The notes: generated from the sequence alone by a model not told the origin. Shown: positions 40,484 to 51,126, numbered from the stretch's first letter. The stretch is 64,000 nt of DNA from Sinohyriopsis cumingii (GCA_028554795.2 CM068824.1:158360289-158424288), one strand, 5' to 3'. Translations and numbers: made by a program.

Positions 40484-40870
40484 TTATCTTGCTCCCACCA
40501 GTCCTCCCAACATGGTTCCCAAGACTCCTTTCAGTAAGGGTCCTAACAAGAGAGGTAAAATACCTCCACGTTGGACCAACATCTTCTTCTTTTGACGAAT
40601 GGGAATTTTCTTTTGAACCATTTGGCGAAGAACGTGACGATGTTTGCTTAAGCATTGTTTCTGGTGTTTGGACAAAGGGATCGTGCCTTTCAAGACGTTC
40701 AAACAACATTCGCACACGGTATCGATGACCTCTTTGGAGGCCGATTGAATGAGTTTTTTTCGTAGAGGTGGAGAAGCTTTGGACAGGACAGATAACATGT
40801 CCCCACGTTTGACTAAACGTAGTGGTAGTCCTTTCCTTTTCTTTCCTTGGGGTTTTCTGGAGGGTGACAT
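40484..40870 (-). CDS. pX-like small virion protein (element B)
   Basis: About 128 residues from MSPSRKPQGKKRKGLPLRLV. A helical middle (LSKASPPLRKKLIQSASKEV) leads to CECCLNVLKGTIPLSKHQKQ, KHRHVLRQMVQKKIP, MLVQRGG and a hydrophobic glycine-rich end (ILPLLLGPLLKGVLGTMLGG). This KxLVQ(R/K)GG-hydrophobic pattern recurs in animal Polintons and adintoviruses and has been compared with adenovirus pX. Probably a DNA-binding or membrane-active virion protein. Confidence 0.7.
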   Translation of the reverse strand: MSPSRKPQGKKRKGLPLRLVKRGDMLSVLSKASPPLRKKLIQSASKEVIDTVCECCLNVLKGTIPLSKHQKQCLSKHRHVLRQMVQKKIPIRQKKKMLVQRGGILPLLLGPLLKGVLGTMLGGLVGAR

Positions 40871-40929
40871 CTTTGAGTCTTCAGGAGCACCAAAAAACAC
40901 TGATACCCCGACTTGGTCATACACCTTTT

Positions 40930-41799
40930 TTATACTGGAACGCGTCGCCACTGATTGTCTTTACGTCGTATCAGTTTGAGGACAGGCATGACACGTCGTG
41001 CAGGGGTACGCAACGGATTAAATCGAGCCAGTTCTTGCTTGGACAAATTCAGTAAACTTTGTAACATGCCCGATCTTTCTTGGACTTTGATTTTGGGAGA
41101 AGGTACTTTGTGAGCAGCAGCCACTGCCACTAAATTGGAGGGTCCTGCCACTGAGGAAGTTCTTTTTGTGGTCAATAACGGAGAAGTTCTTGGGGTGATC
41201 AACGTCTCCAAGTACTCTTCAGTTCTTGGTGTCATCAACGGAGAAGTGGATGAACGTGAGGATGCCGGAGACGCAGTCACTGCCGTGGCAGGTCGTGCTT
41301 TGCGAGTGTAAAGTTGCGTCCTGGCCGAAGTGCCTCTCTTGCGACTAGTTTTCTTCTGTGGACTTTTCTTTTTCTGGGGACTTTTTCTCTGTTTCTTTTT
41401 CTGGGGGCTTCTTTTCTTTTTCCGGGGTGGTGTCTGGTAAGAGGAGGGTCCTGCCACTGGAGAAGTTATTCTTCTTGGGGACCTGGTCTTTTTCTTCTTG
41501 GGGCTTCGTTGGACTTTTTTCTTGGGTATAACTTTGGGGGCATTAGGATCCCATCTTAAGAGAGTGCGAATGATGACCCTACCTAGAGTACCGCTCCCTC
41601 CAGGTTTCAAAATGATTTGTTTTTTGGTTTGAGTGTCCATGCGGGGATCGTCCAGTTGGCCGTCACCGTGAACCATCGTAAGACTTCTTTGAGACTTAGC
41701 TTCTAAGACACGAGCTCGTGTTTGTGGATTTTTTTCTCGACTGATGCCATACAAGGCACGAATCAATTTGACGGGAAGATGCGACTGAAGGGACGTCAT
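40930..41799 (-). pseudogene. Lys/Pro/Ser-rich basic core protein (element B)
   Basis: MTSLQSHLPVKLIRALYGIS start, then a KQIILKPGGSGTLGRVIIRT block, the KKKRSPQKK-type basic tract, SPLMTPRT/SPLLTTKRT repeats and the shared end LKLIRRKDNQWRRVPV. No SINE here, unlike A: this is the empty site. TATAAA near 41842-41848 on minus. Confidence 0.7.
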
Positions 41800-41867
41800 G
41801 TTGACGTTGTGTGAGACAGACGAAAAAGGGTCTGAGGTTTTTATAGATTTTTTTATGTGGAGTGAAA

Positions 41868-42596
41868 TTAAGTCGAGGACGGAGACGTGTACAGGACAGG
41901 CCCTCCGTCTTGGCACCAGTGGTGAAACAAGTGGGTACGAAATCGCAAATCCTCGGGGGTCGTAGGTTTCAAATCGATGAGTAAATAGGCGTGTGGCGTT
42001 TGAGTGGCATCGTCGTACGCCTGAGTCAGCCAAGGCGTTCCTAACTGTTTGGCTAAGACTTGCACTTGCGATTTATCTCGAGGGCTTTTAAACAAGACCA
42101 CGTAATGCGCATTGAGACTGATGGTGCGATGGGCTTTACTTTGTTGAAACAAATTTTGGGTGATGTAAACGACACTGGCATTACGGTGATGCCCTTTGCG
42201 CGTGAACCACAGTTTAATTTCTTCTTCGTCTTCTCCTAACATGTCGTCGAAAATGACCAAATGGGTTTGACGGGAGTCAGAGACGATTTCGTCGTCTTCT
42301 TTAGGAATGCCTTCCACAAACACGATGGAATCGCCTTGACTTTCTCGCAAGAGGCTGTACGCCGATTGCCACTCTTTGTAACACCACACGATCCGTTGAG
42401 GTGGCCGATCGATCAAATGATGTTTATGTTCGATCAAACGTTTGACGAATTCGGTTTTGCCTGAACCGCTAGGTCCAGCAATGAGCATGTTAAAGGGATG
42501 GCGAAGATACAAAGCCTCCCAACTGGCACGATCTAAGTGTTCGTCGATGACTTTGACAGTAGAGGAAGAGGGAGCAGAGACAGCAGAGGTAGCCAT
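41868..42596 (-). CDS. ATP: A32-type packaging ATPase (element B)
   Basis: 242 residues. Walker A GPSGSGKTEFVKRL near residue 41, Walker B HLVIFDDMLGEDEEE near 110, sensor block VVYITQNLFQQS near 145, and a conserved C-terminal domain. Length fits the A32/adenovirus-IVa2-like packaging ATPases of Polintons. Drives genome packaging by ATP hydrolysis (family knowledge). The TATA box upstream is conserved with A. Confidence 0.95.
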   Translation of the reverse strand: MATSAVSAPSSSTVKVIDEHLDRASWEALYLRHPFNMLIAGPSGSGKTEFVKRLIEHKHHLIDRPPQRIVWCYKEWQSAYSLLRESQGDSIVFVEGIPKEDDEIVSDSRQTHLVIFDDMLGEDEEEIKLWFTRKGHHRNASVVYITQNLFQQSKAHRTISLNAHYVVLFKSPRDKSQVQVLAKQLGTPWLTQAYDDATQTPHAYLLIDLKPTTPEDLRFRTHLFHHWCQDGGPVLYTSPSST

Positions 42597-42666
42597 AGTG
42601 TGAGAAATGTCACTTGTGACACGAAAACAAACAAGACAAGAGTTTATATACTTTTTTCAGAACACG

Positions 42667-42672
42667 TTTATT
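42667..42672 (-). terminator. Poly(A) signal AATAAA (B)
   Basis: Minus-strand AATAAA after the small membrane-protein frame; counterpart of 20262-20267. Confidence 0.7.
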
Positions 42673-42679
42673 GAATGTT

Positions 42680-43399
42680 TCAAACATGAATACGAAAGAC
42701 AAAAATACATAAAAGCCAAAGGCTTAAGTACAAGGATAAAAGGCACATGATAACCATTAACGTGGAATAAACACAAGTGTCTGTACAACATGTTTTGGGT
42801 AATGTTCTGACCAGTTCTATAGGGGGTAAGGTCACACAAGTGTCCTCCCGAAAGGGTCTTTCAGGCCTGTCCACGACAGTCCTGTCCTGGGTGACGGGTT
42901 CTTCTGGCACCGTCACTAACACACGTTGAAAAGTAATTTCTTTCCTTGAACAACTCTCGTGCATACTGGGCCACTTCTTGGGTCCAAGCCTCAAAATCCC
43001 ATTCTTTCCAGGCACGAACATCTGTCCAATGGGGATGTAAGTCACAAGCTACACACACATCGTCATACACGTCTTGGGTAGCTAAAAGTTGACGAATCTT
43101 TTTTTCCCGTAGAGGTCGAGAAGTATCCAGATGAAACCGCAAGGCTTTGAGCAAAAGGAGTTTTTCGTGACCATTTAAGGCCATGGAGGTGGTAAGTACT
43201 GATCGTAAAGCGTCCACAAAGAATCGGCTGGTAAACGAAATCCCAGAAAACAAGTCACTAAGACACACACCACTTGTCGACCCAAATTGAATGGATACAG
43301 TTCTTGTAATAATCGATGGTAATGATCCACGGTTTGAATCTGGTCATTGAGTTCCTTCCACGGAATCTGTTCAATAATATGTGACATAATCCGTGGCAT
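42680..43399 (-). CDS. Block of small overlapping genes ending in a membrane segment (B)
   Basis: Same three frames as in A: 43175-43399 (HIIEQIPWKELNDQIQTVDH), 42861-43184 (MALNGHEKLLLLKALRFHLD start) and 42680-43045 ending VIMCLLSLYLSLWLLCIFVF. The two longer frames overlap by about 185 bp in different frames in both elements. The transmembrane helix is identical in A and B. Confidence 0.5.
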
Positions 43400-43868
43400 G
43401 GCAACTTGATTTTATAGTGTCTTTGTTTCGGAAGCAATAAAGGTAATTTCTAACTAGACATGTTCGTTCTCCAGTAGGGAATTTAAATGTTACATACTTT
43501 AAATGAAACGTCAGAGTTTGTCTAGACGTTTCGTCTTTCTGTAAGCAGATTCCATGTAACAAATGTTGGTAATCCTTTAACATGTCTTCCTCAATACGTT
43601 GCAGTAAGTGAATCTCTTAATAACCAAAATTACGAACGTCTAGTTCATCATCATTCACAAACTGAAAATGTTCAACAAGGTCTGACCACTGAAAAAATTT
43701 CTGACGAATCAGTCCTCTTATACCATTCAGGTACCAGTGGTTAAAGATCTGGTGACGTAACGGATGCAATTGTTCTTTACGTTTGACTTGTATTTTCACC
43801 AGCTCTCGGTAAATCCTTTCTCTCAACTCCTCAGGCAAGCCCAAAATGTTCTCTTGTAAAGTATCCAT
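43400..43868 (-). pseudogene. F-box-like family member 3 (element B)
   Basis: MDTLQENILGLPEELRERIY start, HPLRHQIFNHWYLNGIRGLI middle, and a TLTFHLKYVTFKFPTGE-like end. Closest to A's member 2. Confidence 0.55.
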
Positions 43869-44103
43869 AAGTATATACACTGTTTTTGGAATCCTTGGGT
43901 GGTGGCCAATAGCCTCGTTTACCTTTGTGCCTGATGTAATATCCACTCATAATCAGTCTTCTTATACTTTGGAACAGAGCATAATTTAAAAACGGTTCAA
44001 TAACTTTGCGTTTGCGTTTCACTTGTATTTTGATCAGTTCTCGGTAAATGCGTTCTCTCAACTCCACAGGCAAAGCACGAATGTTCTCTAGCAAAGTATC
44101 CAT
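43869..44103 (-). CDS. F-box-like family member 2 (element B)
   Basis: Starts MDTLLENIRALPVELRERIY, nearly the same first 30 residues as its neighbours, then a different body (LFQSIRRLIMSGYYIRHKGK). Short, about 75-90 residues. Tandem with the other two, 10-15 bp apart. Confidence 0.5.
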
Positions 44104-44115
44104 GAATAGGTCATA

Positions 44116-44574
44116 CTAAATCCTCTTTGGTCTGACACAAGAAATATACTCTTTGCACAAACATGGTTTTCCTTCAGTGTCGAATTTAAATCGTTTAGTC
44201 ACTAATCTACACATTACAATTCGTTCAGAAGTTTCCTCTTTCACTAAGTTGACATTTTGTTCAAGATGTTGGTAATTCGTTAACTCTTCCTCTGGAATTC
44301 GATGCAGTAAGTTTACAATGATGTAGTAGATAGAATCGTCCATAACAAACCAATCCTTTTTAAAACTAGGGGATCGTTGATCAATGTCTGTCCAATGGAA
44401 CACTTTCAATTGAATCAATCCTTGTATAGCCTTCAGGTACCAGTGGTTCAAACACCGGTGACGTAACGGATGCAATTGTTCTTTACATTTCACTTGTATT
44501 TTGACCAGTTCTCGGTAAATGCGTTCTCTCAACTCCACAGGCAAAGCACGAATGTTCTCTTGTAAAGTATCCAT
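44116..44574 (-). CDS. F-box-like family member 1 (element B)
   Basis: 152 residues. MDTLQENIRALPVELRERIY, then HPLRHRCLNHWYLKAIQGLI, FHWTDIDQ, LLHRIPEEELTNYQHLEQN and a basic Cys-containing end. LPxELRERIYREL resembles F-box starts, but the body shows no LRR, WD40 or ankyrin repeats. With two more tandem copies, this is a recently expanded locus. A has two members here. Confidence 0.6.
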   Translation of the reverse strand: MDTLQENIRALPVELRERIYRELVKIQVKCKEQLHPLRHRCLNHWYLKAIQGLIQLKVFHWTDIDQRSPSFKKDWFVMDDSIYYIIVNLLHRIPEEELTNYQHLEQNVNLVKEETSERIVMCRLVTKRFKFDTEGKPCLCKEYISCVRPKRI

Positions 44575-44596
44575 GAACAGATTATGGTAAGTTACT

Positions 44597-45235
44597 TCAA
44601 TGTCTCGGTCCCACTAAGGGTAAGTAATGACAATTCGGTGACCATCGAGCATGTTCTACGTAGGCCGAATCTTGTGGTTCCCAGTGGTGAAGTGACACAC
44701 CGCAACTGAAGCACTTGACTTTATCTCCTTCGCCCAAGTAGAAAAATCCGGCTCTGGCTAATTCTTCGGGGGTCGGTCCTCCCAGATACTTAGGCCATTT
44801 TCCTTTGAACGATTGAAGACGATTTTCAAAGTCGCAGTATTCCGACAAACGCACAGGGAACGAATATTCGTCTTTCACAGGTTCGTTTCGATGAGGATTG
44901 AGTGACATGGGCAGGAGTTTGCTCAGGGCTGGATGACATTCGTAGGGGGGTAGACGTGAAGGTGAACATTCCCCTTTAAAACGAAACCCAGTAAAATGTC
45001 CAAGAGGACGAGCGGCATCACTTTCGCATCCCTCAGGTTTGACACGCACAGAATCACTTTCCATGATAGGGGTCGTAAGAACAAAGTTCCCATGATGCTT
45101 TACGGCATCGCTAAGGTCACAACGTACAGCATCGTACCCATCGCAAGGCTCAAAATCGCATTCCACTTCAGAAGTCTCACACTTGAATTGTGCCTTTCTA
45201 AACAACTTGTTTTGTGTTTCTCTGAAAGTATTCAT
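44597..45235 (-). CDS. BIR-domain (IAP-like) protein (element B)
   Basis: 212 residues. The BIR domain in the C-terminal half runs from RLSEYCDFENRLQSFKGKWP to the zinc site in KCFSCGVSLHHWEPQD and VEHARWSPNC. The N-terminal half has the Cys-containing segment KCETSEVECDFEPCDGYDAV. No RING. About 96% like the A copy by eye. Likely anti-apoptotic or signalling protein captured from a host. Confidence 0.92.
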   Translation of the reverse strand: MNTFRETQNKLFRKAQFKCETSEVECDFEPCDGYDAVRCDLSDAVKHHGNFVLTTPIMESDSVRVKPEGCESDAARPLGHFTGFRFKGECSPSRLPPYECHPALSKLLPMSLNPHRNEPVKDEYSFPVRLSEYCDFENRLQSFKGKWPKYLGGPTPEELARAGFFYLGEGDKVKCFSCGVSLHHWEPQDSAYVEHARWSPNCHYLPLVGPRH

Positions 45236-45267
45236 CTTGTTCGCTTGGTCTTGGTAGTCACAATGAA

Positions 45268-48200
45268 CTATCGGTCTTGCCTAGGGTTCCTTTTTATATA
45301 CAGACCAATACCGACGTGTCCATACGGTAAGGTGAAATGATTGGGAAGTCGAACTCGCTTCTGGTACACGATTTGATAGACTTTTTCCAAGGGCCGACTG
45401 ACGATGTGGTGAGTGGGTAAACGTACAATCTTGTTCGGTTGATAGGTGGTCACTTTAAAGTTTCCATCCTCTCCCGATTGCAAGGCTTCTTTCAATACCC
45501 CAAAGTTGACCACTCGACTGGTACGATGATTCAGAGTCAGTCCTTTCACTTTGCACGTCGTGTGCACTTCTCCTTGTTTGTCCCGGTATTCGTAGCCGTA
45601 ATTTTTGGGACCGCCACTGACGAAACTTAGAATCTTGTCGTCGGGATGCTCGTCTGTCCAGGCTCCTAAACGGTCTCCTTCGATGTCAGGGTGCTGTTGA
45701 CTCGGGTGATGGATGTAAATGCAACTGTCCGTGACCAAGATCAAATCCTCTCGAACGACGTCCACGTGTTTCATGTATTTGGTTTTGTCGTGAATCATCT
45801 GGAAGTAGCGGGAAGGTTCTGTCAAATATTCCGTCTTGGGTAAACACGGTCGTTGTGCCATTTTACCCCACAAGCAATTTAACATCACTTTGGCAAACGA
45901 TCGCCTGCCTTCGTTTTTCTCTATGTGGTCTAAAGAGATGCCTTCTTGTTCATAGTATTTCTCTTTGAATTTTATTTGGTCTTCGGGAGTGTGACACCAG
46001 GAAGGATAGCCGCTGGCTTCTTGTTTCAGTTTCAAAAAGGCATCCACGTAGTCGGCGAAAATGCCTTTCTGAGTAGGGTCACCCTTGTGGTACTGTTGTG
46101 TCGTGGGAAAGTGGCAAATTTCGTACACTTCTAACAGTTGGTATCCCATGTCCAGAGCTTTGAACAATTCTATGCTGACCCAGGTTCCCGTCAAGGCCCG
46201 TTCTTCCTGGGTGTGATGGCAAGGCTGATCTTGGTTGCACGTTTCGGCACAAGTACGGCACAAGGGAAACATCAGTTTGCCTTGACAATGGTGAGGTAAG
46301 ACGGGATGGTATAGGTTCGTGGGAGGCAAAACTTTACACTTGATCAAGCCTTCGTATTGTCGAATGTTTTTCAGGTCGATGTGTTCCGTTAACAATTGCG
46401 GGTGCCCTACAGGAAAGCGACAATATTTGCACACGTAGGGATACAGCGAACACACGTCCAAGTATTTGATTTCTTCTCCTTTCTCTTCGTCGGCTTGGTA
46501 CAGCAAACAGGTGGCATTGGTCCTTCCTCCGTACAAACTATCCCTCGGGTTCAGCGGGTCCATGAACTGGTAACTTTCCACGAGGCGTTTAAACTCGGGA
46601 TCGGTTTTCATACGGTGATCGTACTCGTGTTCCCACATTTACACCACTTGGTATCCTTGCTGTTCCAAATTTAAGCGCCGCTGACATGTGTCCTGGTACA
46701 AGTCTTCCATGGTTCGTTGTAAAAACTGATTTTTAGTGCCACGGTCAAGGTAACAGACGGGACATCCGTGAAATAAGCAACCGTTAAACTCGTACACGAT
46801 CTTGGGGTTTTCTAAGTCCCAGCCATCTACCGAATACGTTCCGATGGTCTTTTCACCCCCTCCGTTGCGGGCATGCTGAATCCACTTGTCTTCCTTGTCG
46901 CACAAGTAATGTAACCAACGTAGGGATTTGACCGAGTATTGACACTTGACAAAGTGGGTCGTTTGAGGGCTGATGACAGTCACGGTGTTTTCAGGCATGA
47001 ATCGTTGTCGATACACTAAGGAACACGCTTTGGCAATGGTGCAAGCTTCTTTCAAAGGATCGACCCCTCCGTGTTCCATGAACAGTTCTCGAAATTTTCC
47101 ACAGCAACGCCGTAAAATGTCCACGTCGGAACGACAATACTTTAGCATTTCTTCCTGAAAGTCGAAAGGGTCCTAGGCGTGAGCCTGGTACCAAGCGTAA
47201 AAAGCTTCTCGTTGTTCGGTACGCATGTTGTCGGGGTCGTAATAGTGAGCCTCAGGTAAATGGGGTAGAACGGCGTGTTGATTAGCTTCCGTATTGAAAA
47301 AGTGTGGAAAGTACCCTTTAGCCATTTCTGTCATTCCAAACGTTTTAGGCATTTGACTCAAAGGCATGGCCAAGTAACTCATCGAATCTTTAAACTGCAC
47401 TTGTCCCACTTGCATGAAAATGATTTTGGCTCCGTTCAAAGTCAGTTTAGGACGTTCGGTGCCTTGTTCCGTATAGTATCTCAAAAGAAACTGTCCATCG
47501 TATCCGGAGAAATTGTGAGCCATCACTGTGGCATGACGATGACAATCTCCGTAACGTTCGATGTCCTCTTTGCTCCACGTCTTGTCGACGGGGTCTAAAA
47601 CCCATTGGGCAAAATCGGCTAACGTGTTCGGTCCCCGAAAGATTTTTTCACGCCCTCCGGGAATCTTGCTGCAGTGAGGGCAATGACTGAAGATAGGTTC
47701 TTCAATGCACTTCTCGCACGCTCGATGAGCCACGCAGAAATTAGGAATGTGAATGCCGGTCTCTTGCATGCATTCGAAATCGAAAAAGATGAAATTGCCT
47801 TTCTTCTTGTGACCGTCCTCTTTCTCTGGTGGGGGTTGGTATTTTTGCACGTAGCATTGGTGTTCCAAGTCCACGATGTGATGACAAATGTGACATTTTT
47901 TTTTTCCTGAACATACGTGTGCCTTGGTACTATTGGTACGTATGCCTTGTCCACACGTAGGGCACAATCTCAGGAGTTGACAAGCACATTTCTGCTGTGA
48001 ACCTTGCGTCTTCAGATGTTGTTGGTAACAGGTAGGGCTGACAAACGTGCGCAGACAAGTTGAACAAGGCACTGGTCCTTCGCTCAGACAGGGTGAAGAG
48101 GCCAAACATCCTGAGCATTTCAATCCACAATGCTTGTGCTGCTCTCGATTATTATAACCATGGTCACATTTCTCACAGTAATAACTGTATCCCAGGAATC

Positions 48201-49191
48201 CGGTGATACTGGTAATGGTATCGAAATGTTCATCGTGATAATAGGCATGAATGCATTTTCCGTCCTTAAAGTCTTGGCCTCGAAACAACAGAGACCCGCG
48301 CACTTCTTAAGGGTGCACTTTCAAGGTGTAGAGTGAAGCTAGGGCATCTTGCAATTTTTGCATCTCAGGAATGCCACAGGGGGTGTCTTTGGACAGTCCG
48401 GCTTGTTGTAACAGGAGTTCTGCTTCGTTTCGCTGTTTGGCTCGATCGGATCGTTGAATAGTTTTCCAGGCTCTTTTCCATTCTGCCGTGTCGTTCTTGT
48501 TGGCATAGGTTCGTCCCACCACGATGGCTCGAGCTAAACACATCTGGTCTTGAGGATTGTGAATTTGGACAAGGCTACGCTTAATGCTGCGAAGCTCGTT
48601 CACCAATAACATCTTTCTGCGTCCGGTCCCTTGAGGAGGAGAGACGTGGGTCATGTCCAATGTGGCTTTTCCATCGGTGATGTCAAACTGGTCATTAGAT
48701 TGTTGCACGTGTTGAATCTTGTCCATGACTTTGGAAGCGGTCAATTCTGCAGGGGTGCTAAACTCGATCCAAACAGGGGATTTCAAACCGTCGTGTTGTA
48801 TGGAAAGTCTCAAGCGATCGTCTTCTTTGGGTTGACATTGTCGCTTGAGTGCGGTGAGCAAAGAATCCCACACCCCAGTGATGAACACTTCTGCTTTCTC
48901 TAACGGCACTTCAGCCTTGAAATCTTTAAACTTCACCGTGTATTTGTAAGCCGTGGTTCTAAATTTTCTAGAGGAGCGCTTTTCCGTCTCTCGAATGGAA
49001 TAGTATTTTTCAGGGTTGACTAAAGGTGGTGAACTTGGTTTAGAGGGTTCGGATTCTGGTTCACTCATGTCCTCTTCAAAATCACTGGCATGAATTTGTG
49101 CCAAGATTTCAGCCCTGGTACGAGGCGATAGATCACGTTTCTGCCTCTTACTTTCTTCTTCTTTCTTCTCTAATGAATAGGATCGTTTCAT
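45268..49191 (-). pseudogene. PolB: Protein-primed family B DNA polymerase (element B)
   Basis: Same architecture as 13923-17981: basic N-terminus (MKRSYSLEKKEEESKRQKRD), Cys-rich region near 47900-48180, exonuclease I FFDFEC near 47780, exonuclease II HNFSGYDGQF near 47515, exonuclease III YCRSDVD near 47130, palm motif A DVCSLYP near 46450, motif B (KVMLNCLWGKMAQRP) near 45870, and the motif C region near 45720. Transcribed divergently from the zinc-knuckle gene. Broken. Confidence 0.93.
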
Positions 49192-49324
49192 CTTGAGTGA
49201 AAAACGTCAAATTACTCAAGTTTAAACACCATAGACTAATTTATAGTCATGGCAGACCAGCGTATATAAAAGGGTGTGTGTCTTGTCCTTTCACTATTCA
49301 TTTCACTCTCAAACCGAGCACAAC
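49192..49324. promoter_or_regulatory. Divergent promoter: PolB / zinc-knuckle gene (B)
   Basis: TATAAATT on minus (about 49239-49246) for PolB and TATATAAAAGG on + (about 49263-49273) for the zinc-knuckle gene; matches 13789-13922. Confidence 0.65.
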
Positions 49325-49850
49325 AATGGAAGAGACTAGCCAAATCGAACGTTTCGTCAGAGCTTTGCGAGGGGTCATTAGAAAATTCTCTTCAGACCAG
49401 CCCACGGACTATCCTTTCGAGATAAAAGTCAAGATACTTGCTATATCTGTCAGAAGAAAGGGCATTGGTCTTCAGAGTGTCCAGACCGTCAAAAAAGAAA
49501 AAAAGGGGCTAAAAAAGACAAAAGTCAAGATACCTGTTATTATTGTCAAGAAAAAGGACATTGGTCTCCAGATTGCCCAAAAAAGAAACAAGAGGAGTCA
49601 AAAGAAAAAAGGGATTTTTCAGAAGAAGAGAGGGATTCTTCGGAAGAAGAGAGGGATTTTTCAGAGGAAGAAAGCAGACAGGCGAAGAAAAAGAAACAGG
49701 AGAAGAAAAGAAGAAGGGAAGAAAGTGAGGAGGAAGAAGAGGAAAAGAGTGTGACGGTGAAGAAATTTAAAAAAACAGAGAGACTAAACAAGGAGACAGA
49801 AGAAGTCAATGAACTTTTTATTAAAGTGTTGTGTTGTGAATTGTGAATTG
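49325..49850 (+). pseudogene. Zinc-knuckle protein (element B)
   Basis: Starts MEETSQIERFVRALRGVIRK as in A. The nucleotide sequence still carries the two CCHC-knuckle units and a long Ser/Glu/Lys-rich tail that runs to about 49780. An AATAAA-like signal lies near 49873. Confidence 0.65.
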
Positions 49851-50020
49851 GATTGTAACAATGGATAAAAGAATAAATTAATGATATAAGGTAAGTGTCT
49901 TTGAGTTTTGATTTTAAAATAAGAAGCTACACTCAAGCACTCATACAAAGACACGTACTATAGGGGGTAAAATGTTTTTTTTTGTTTTTGTTTTATTGAG
50001 TTATTGGCAAATTGAAAGGC
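49851..50020. other. Spacer between convergent arm genes (B)
   Basis: T-rich spacer between the zinc-knuckle gene (+) and the Q-rich gene (-); no gene. It holds poly(A)-type signal on the + side. Confidence 0.5.
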
Positions 50021-50060
50021 TATCACTTTTCGAGAAATGTGGGTGGCCCTGAAAAGGGCC
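50021..50060 (-). terminator. Histone-type 3' stem-loop and downstream element (B, 50 kb)
   Basis: On minus: GGCCCTTTTCAGGGCC (50045-50060), ACCCA, then TCTCGAAAAGTGATA (50021-50036). 26 nt after the stop of the gene at 50086-50661. This copy lies outside the terminal repeats. Confidence 0.87.
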
Positions 50061-50085
50061 TTTTTATTTCGGTGCAGGGGTGAGT

Positions 50086-50661
50086 TCAAGCAATCAACTT
50101 TAACTGCCTTAAGCCTTTGTCACGGCCAAGGCCTACTTCTGGACTGCGTAATGTTGATGATGATTGGGTTGAAATCACTAAGGGTGGTACGGTAGGCTTA
50201 GTCACAGGGTTAACGTGTTTAGCTCGGGAAGGTCGTATTCTCTTCGGTCGTAATAAAGAAGTCTGATACATTTGTTTCAGACTTCTTAACTCCGCTAAAA
50301 TGTCCAACAGTACCGTAACCGTTTGATTTTCACCCTCTTGTTTCTTTGCTGCTACTTCTTCTTGCTGTTGTTGCTGTTGTTTTTTTCTTACCTCTTCTTC
50401 TTGCTGCTGTTGCTGTAGGAGAAAAGCTTGTTCCGCTTCCTTTTGTCGTTGTATAAATTTCTCCAATTCTTCTTTATGTCTCTGTCTAAAATTCTCCACT
50501 TGCGGTAATGAAGAAGGTAACGAAGGTTCCGGAACAAATTCTTGCGAGGTAAGAAAATCCACAAAATCCCAATTCACCTCTTCTGAAAGTAAGTCCGGGT
50601 TCCCTTGGGCGGTCTCCCCTGCTGGTGCACCCCAATGGATCGTTTTCTGAGTTTCCGTCAT
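50086..50661 (-). CDS. Q-rich coiled-coil arm protein (element B)
   Basis: 191 residues. MTETQKTIHWGAPAGETAQG start, a DFVDFLTSQEFVPEPSLP segment, then a Gln/Glu/Lys coiled coil with two Gln runs, a helix LLDILAELRSLKQMYQTSLL and a basic C-terminus (RPKRIRPSRAKH). No family recognised. Shares a bidirectional promoter with the terminal basic-protein gene. In A only a remnant of this gene can be recognised. Confidence 0.65.
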   Translation of the reverse strand: MTETQKTIHWGAPAGETAQGNPDLLSEEVNWDFVDFLTSQEFVPEPSLPSSLPQVENFRQRHKEELEKFIQRQKEAEQAFLLQQQQQEEEVRKKQQQQQQEEVAAKKQEGENQTVTVLLDILAELRSLKQMYQTSLLRPKRIRPSRAKHVNPVTKPTVPPLVISTQSSSTLRSPEVGLGRDKGLRQLKLIA

Positions 50662-50880
50662 GTTGAATCACTGTCGCATAAATTGACTGAACACAAGCGC
50701 TAGCGAATCTATATAGACCACGTGACGTCACAGACTGCTCTCTTCGGATTGGATGCGGGCTGACTGAATTTTGTAACGCGTGTTCGGATTGGTGAATGAA
50801 CTCAATCCGTTTCAATCCTTCCTCTACCTATAAATAAGCGCAGTTCACTGCACTGATTCACCTGTTCTCGTCGCTTCAAG
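50662..50880. promoter_or_regulatory. Bidirectional arm promoter with CRE palindrome (B)
   Basis: TATATAG near 50709-50715 for the minus gene, TGACGTCA at 50723-50730, and TATAAATA at 50829-50836 for the plus gene starting at 50881. Spacing matches A exactly on the terminal-gene side (45 bp from TATA to ATG). Confidence 0.75.
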
Positions 50881-51111
50881 ATGTGGACCACAGTCGAATC
50901 ATCCACCATTGTGTCTTCCATGATGTTTAGGACGGACATGCTCATGTATGTCCGGTCCAAGTGGACCGTTGTCGACAAGTCAGACACCAGTCTGTGGATA
51001 CGAAGAGTGTACGTAGAAAGACAAGGTTGTCTCAAGAGGACACTGATTTATGGCCCTCGAGTAAGACGCAGCTTGAGGACAAGAAGATGCCGCAGATGCC
51101 CTTTATGTTAA
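50881..51111 (+). CDS. Terminal small basic protein (element B)
   Basis: 76 residues: MWTTVESSTIVSSMMFRTDM, then SKWTVVDKSDTSLWIRRVYV, ERQGCLKRTLIYGP, ending RSLRTRRCRRCPLC. Homologue of 12936-13169. Promoter with TATA box and CRE upstream; histone-type stem-loop 25 nt downstream. Unknown function; the C-terminal Arg/Cys cluster could bind nucleic acid or metal (inference). Confidence 0.8.
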   Translation: MWTTVESSTIVSSMMFRTDMLMYVRSKWTVVDKSDTSLWIRRVYVERQGCLKRTLIYGPRVRRSLRTRRCRRCPLC

Positions 51112-51126
51112 TAGATACATTAACAT

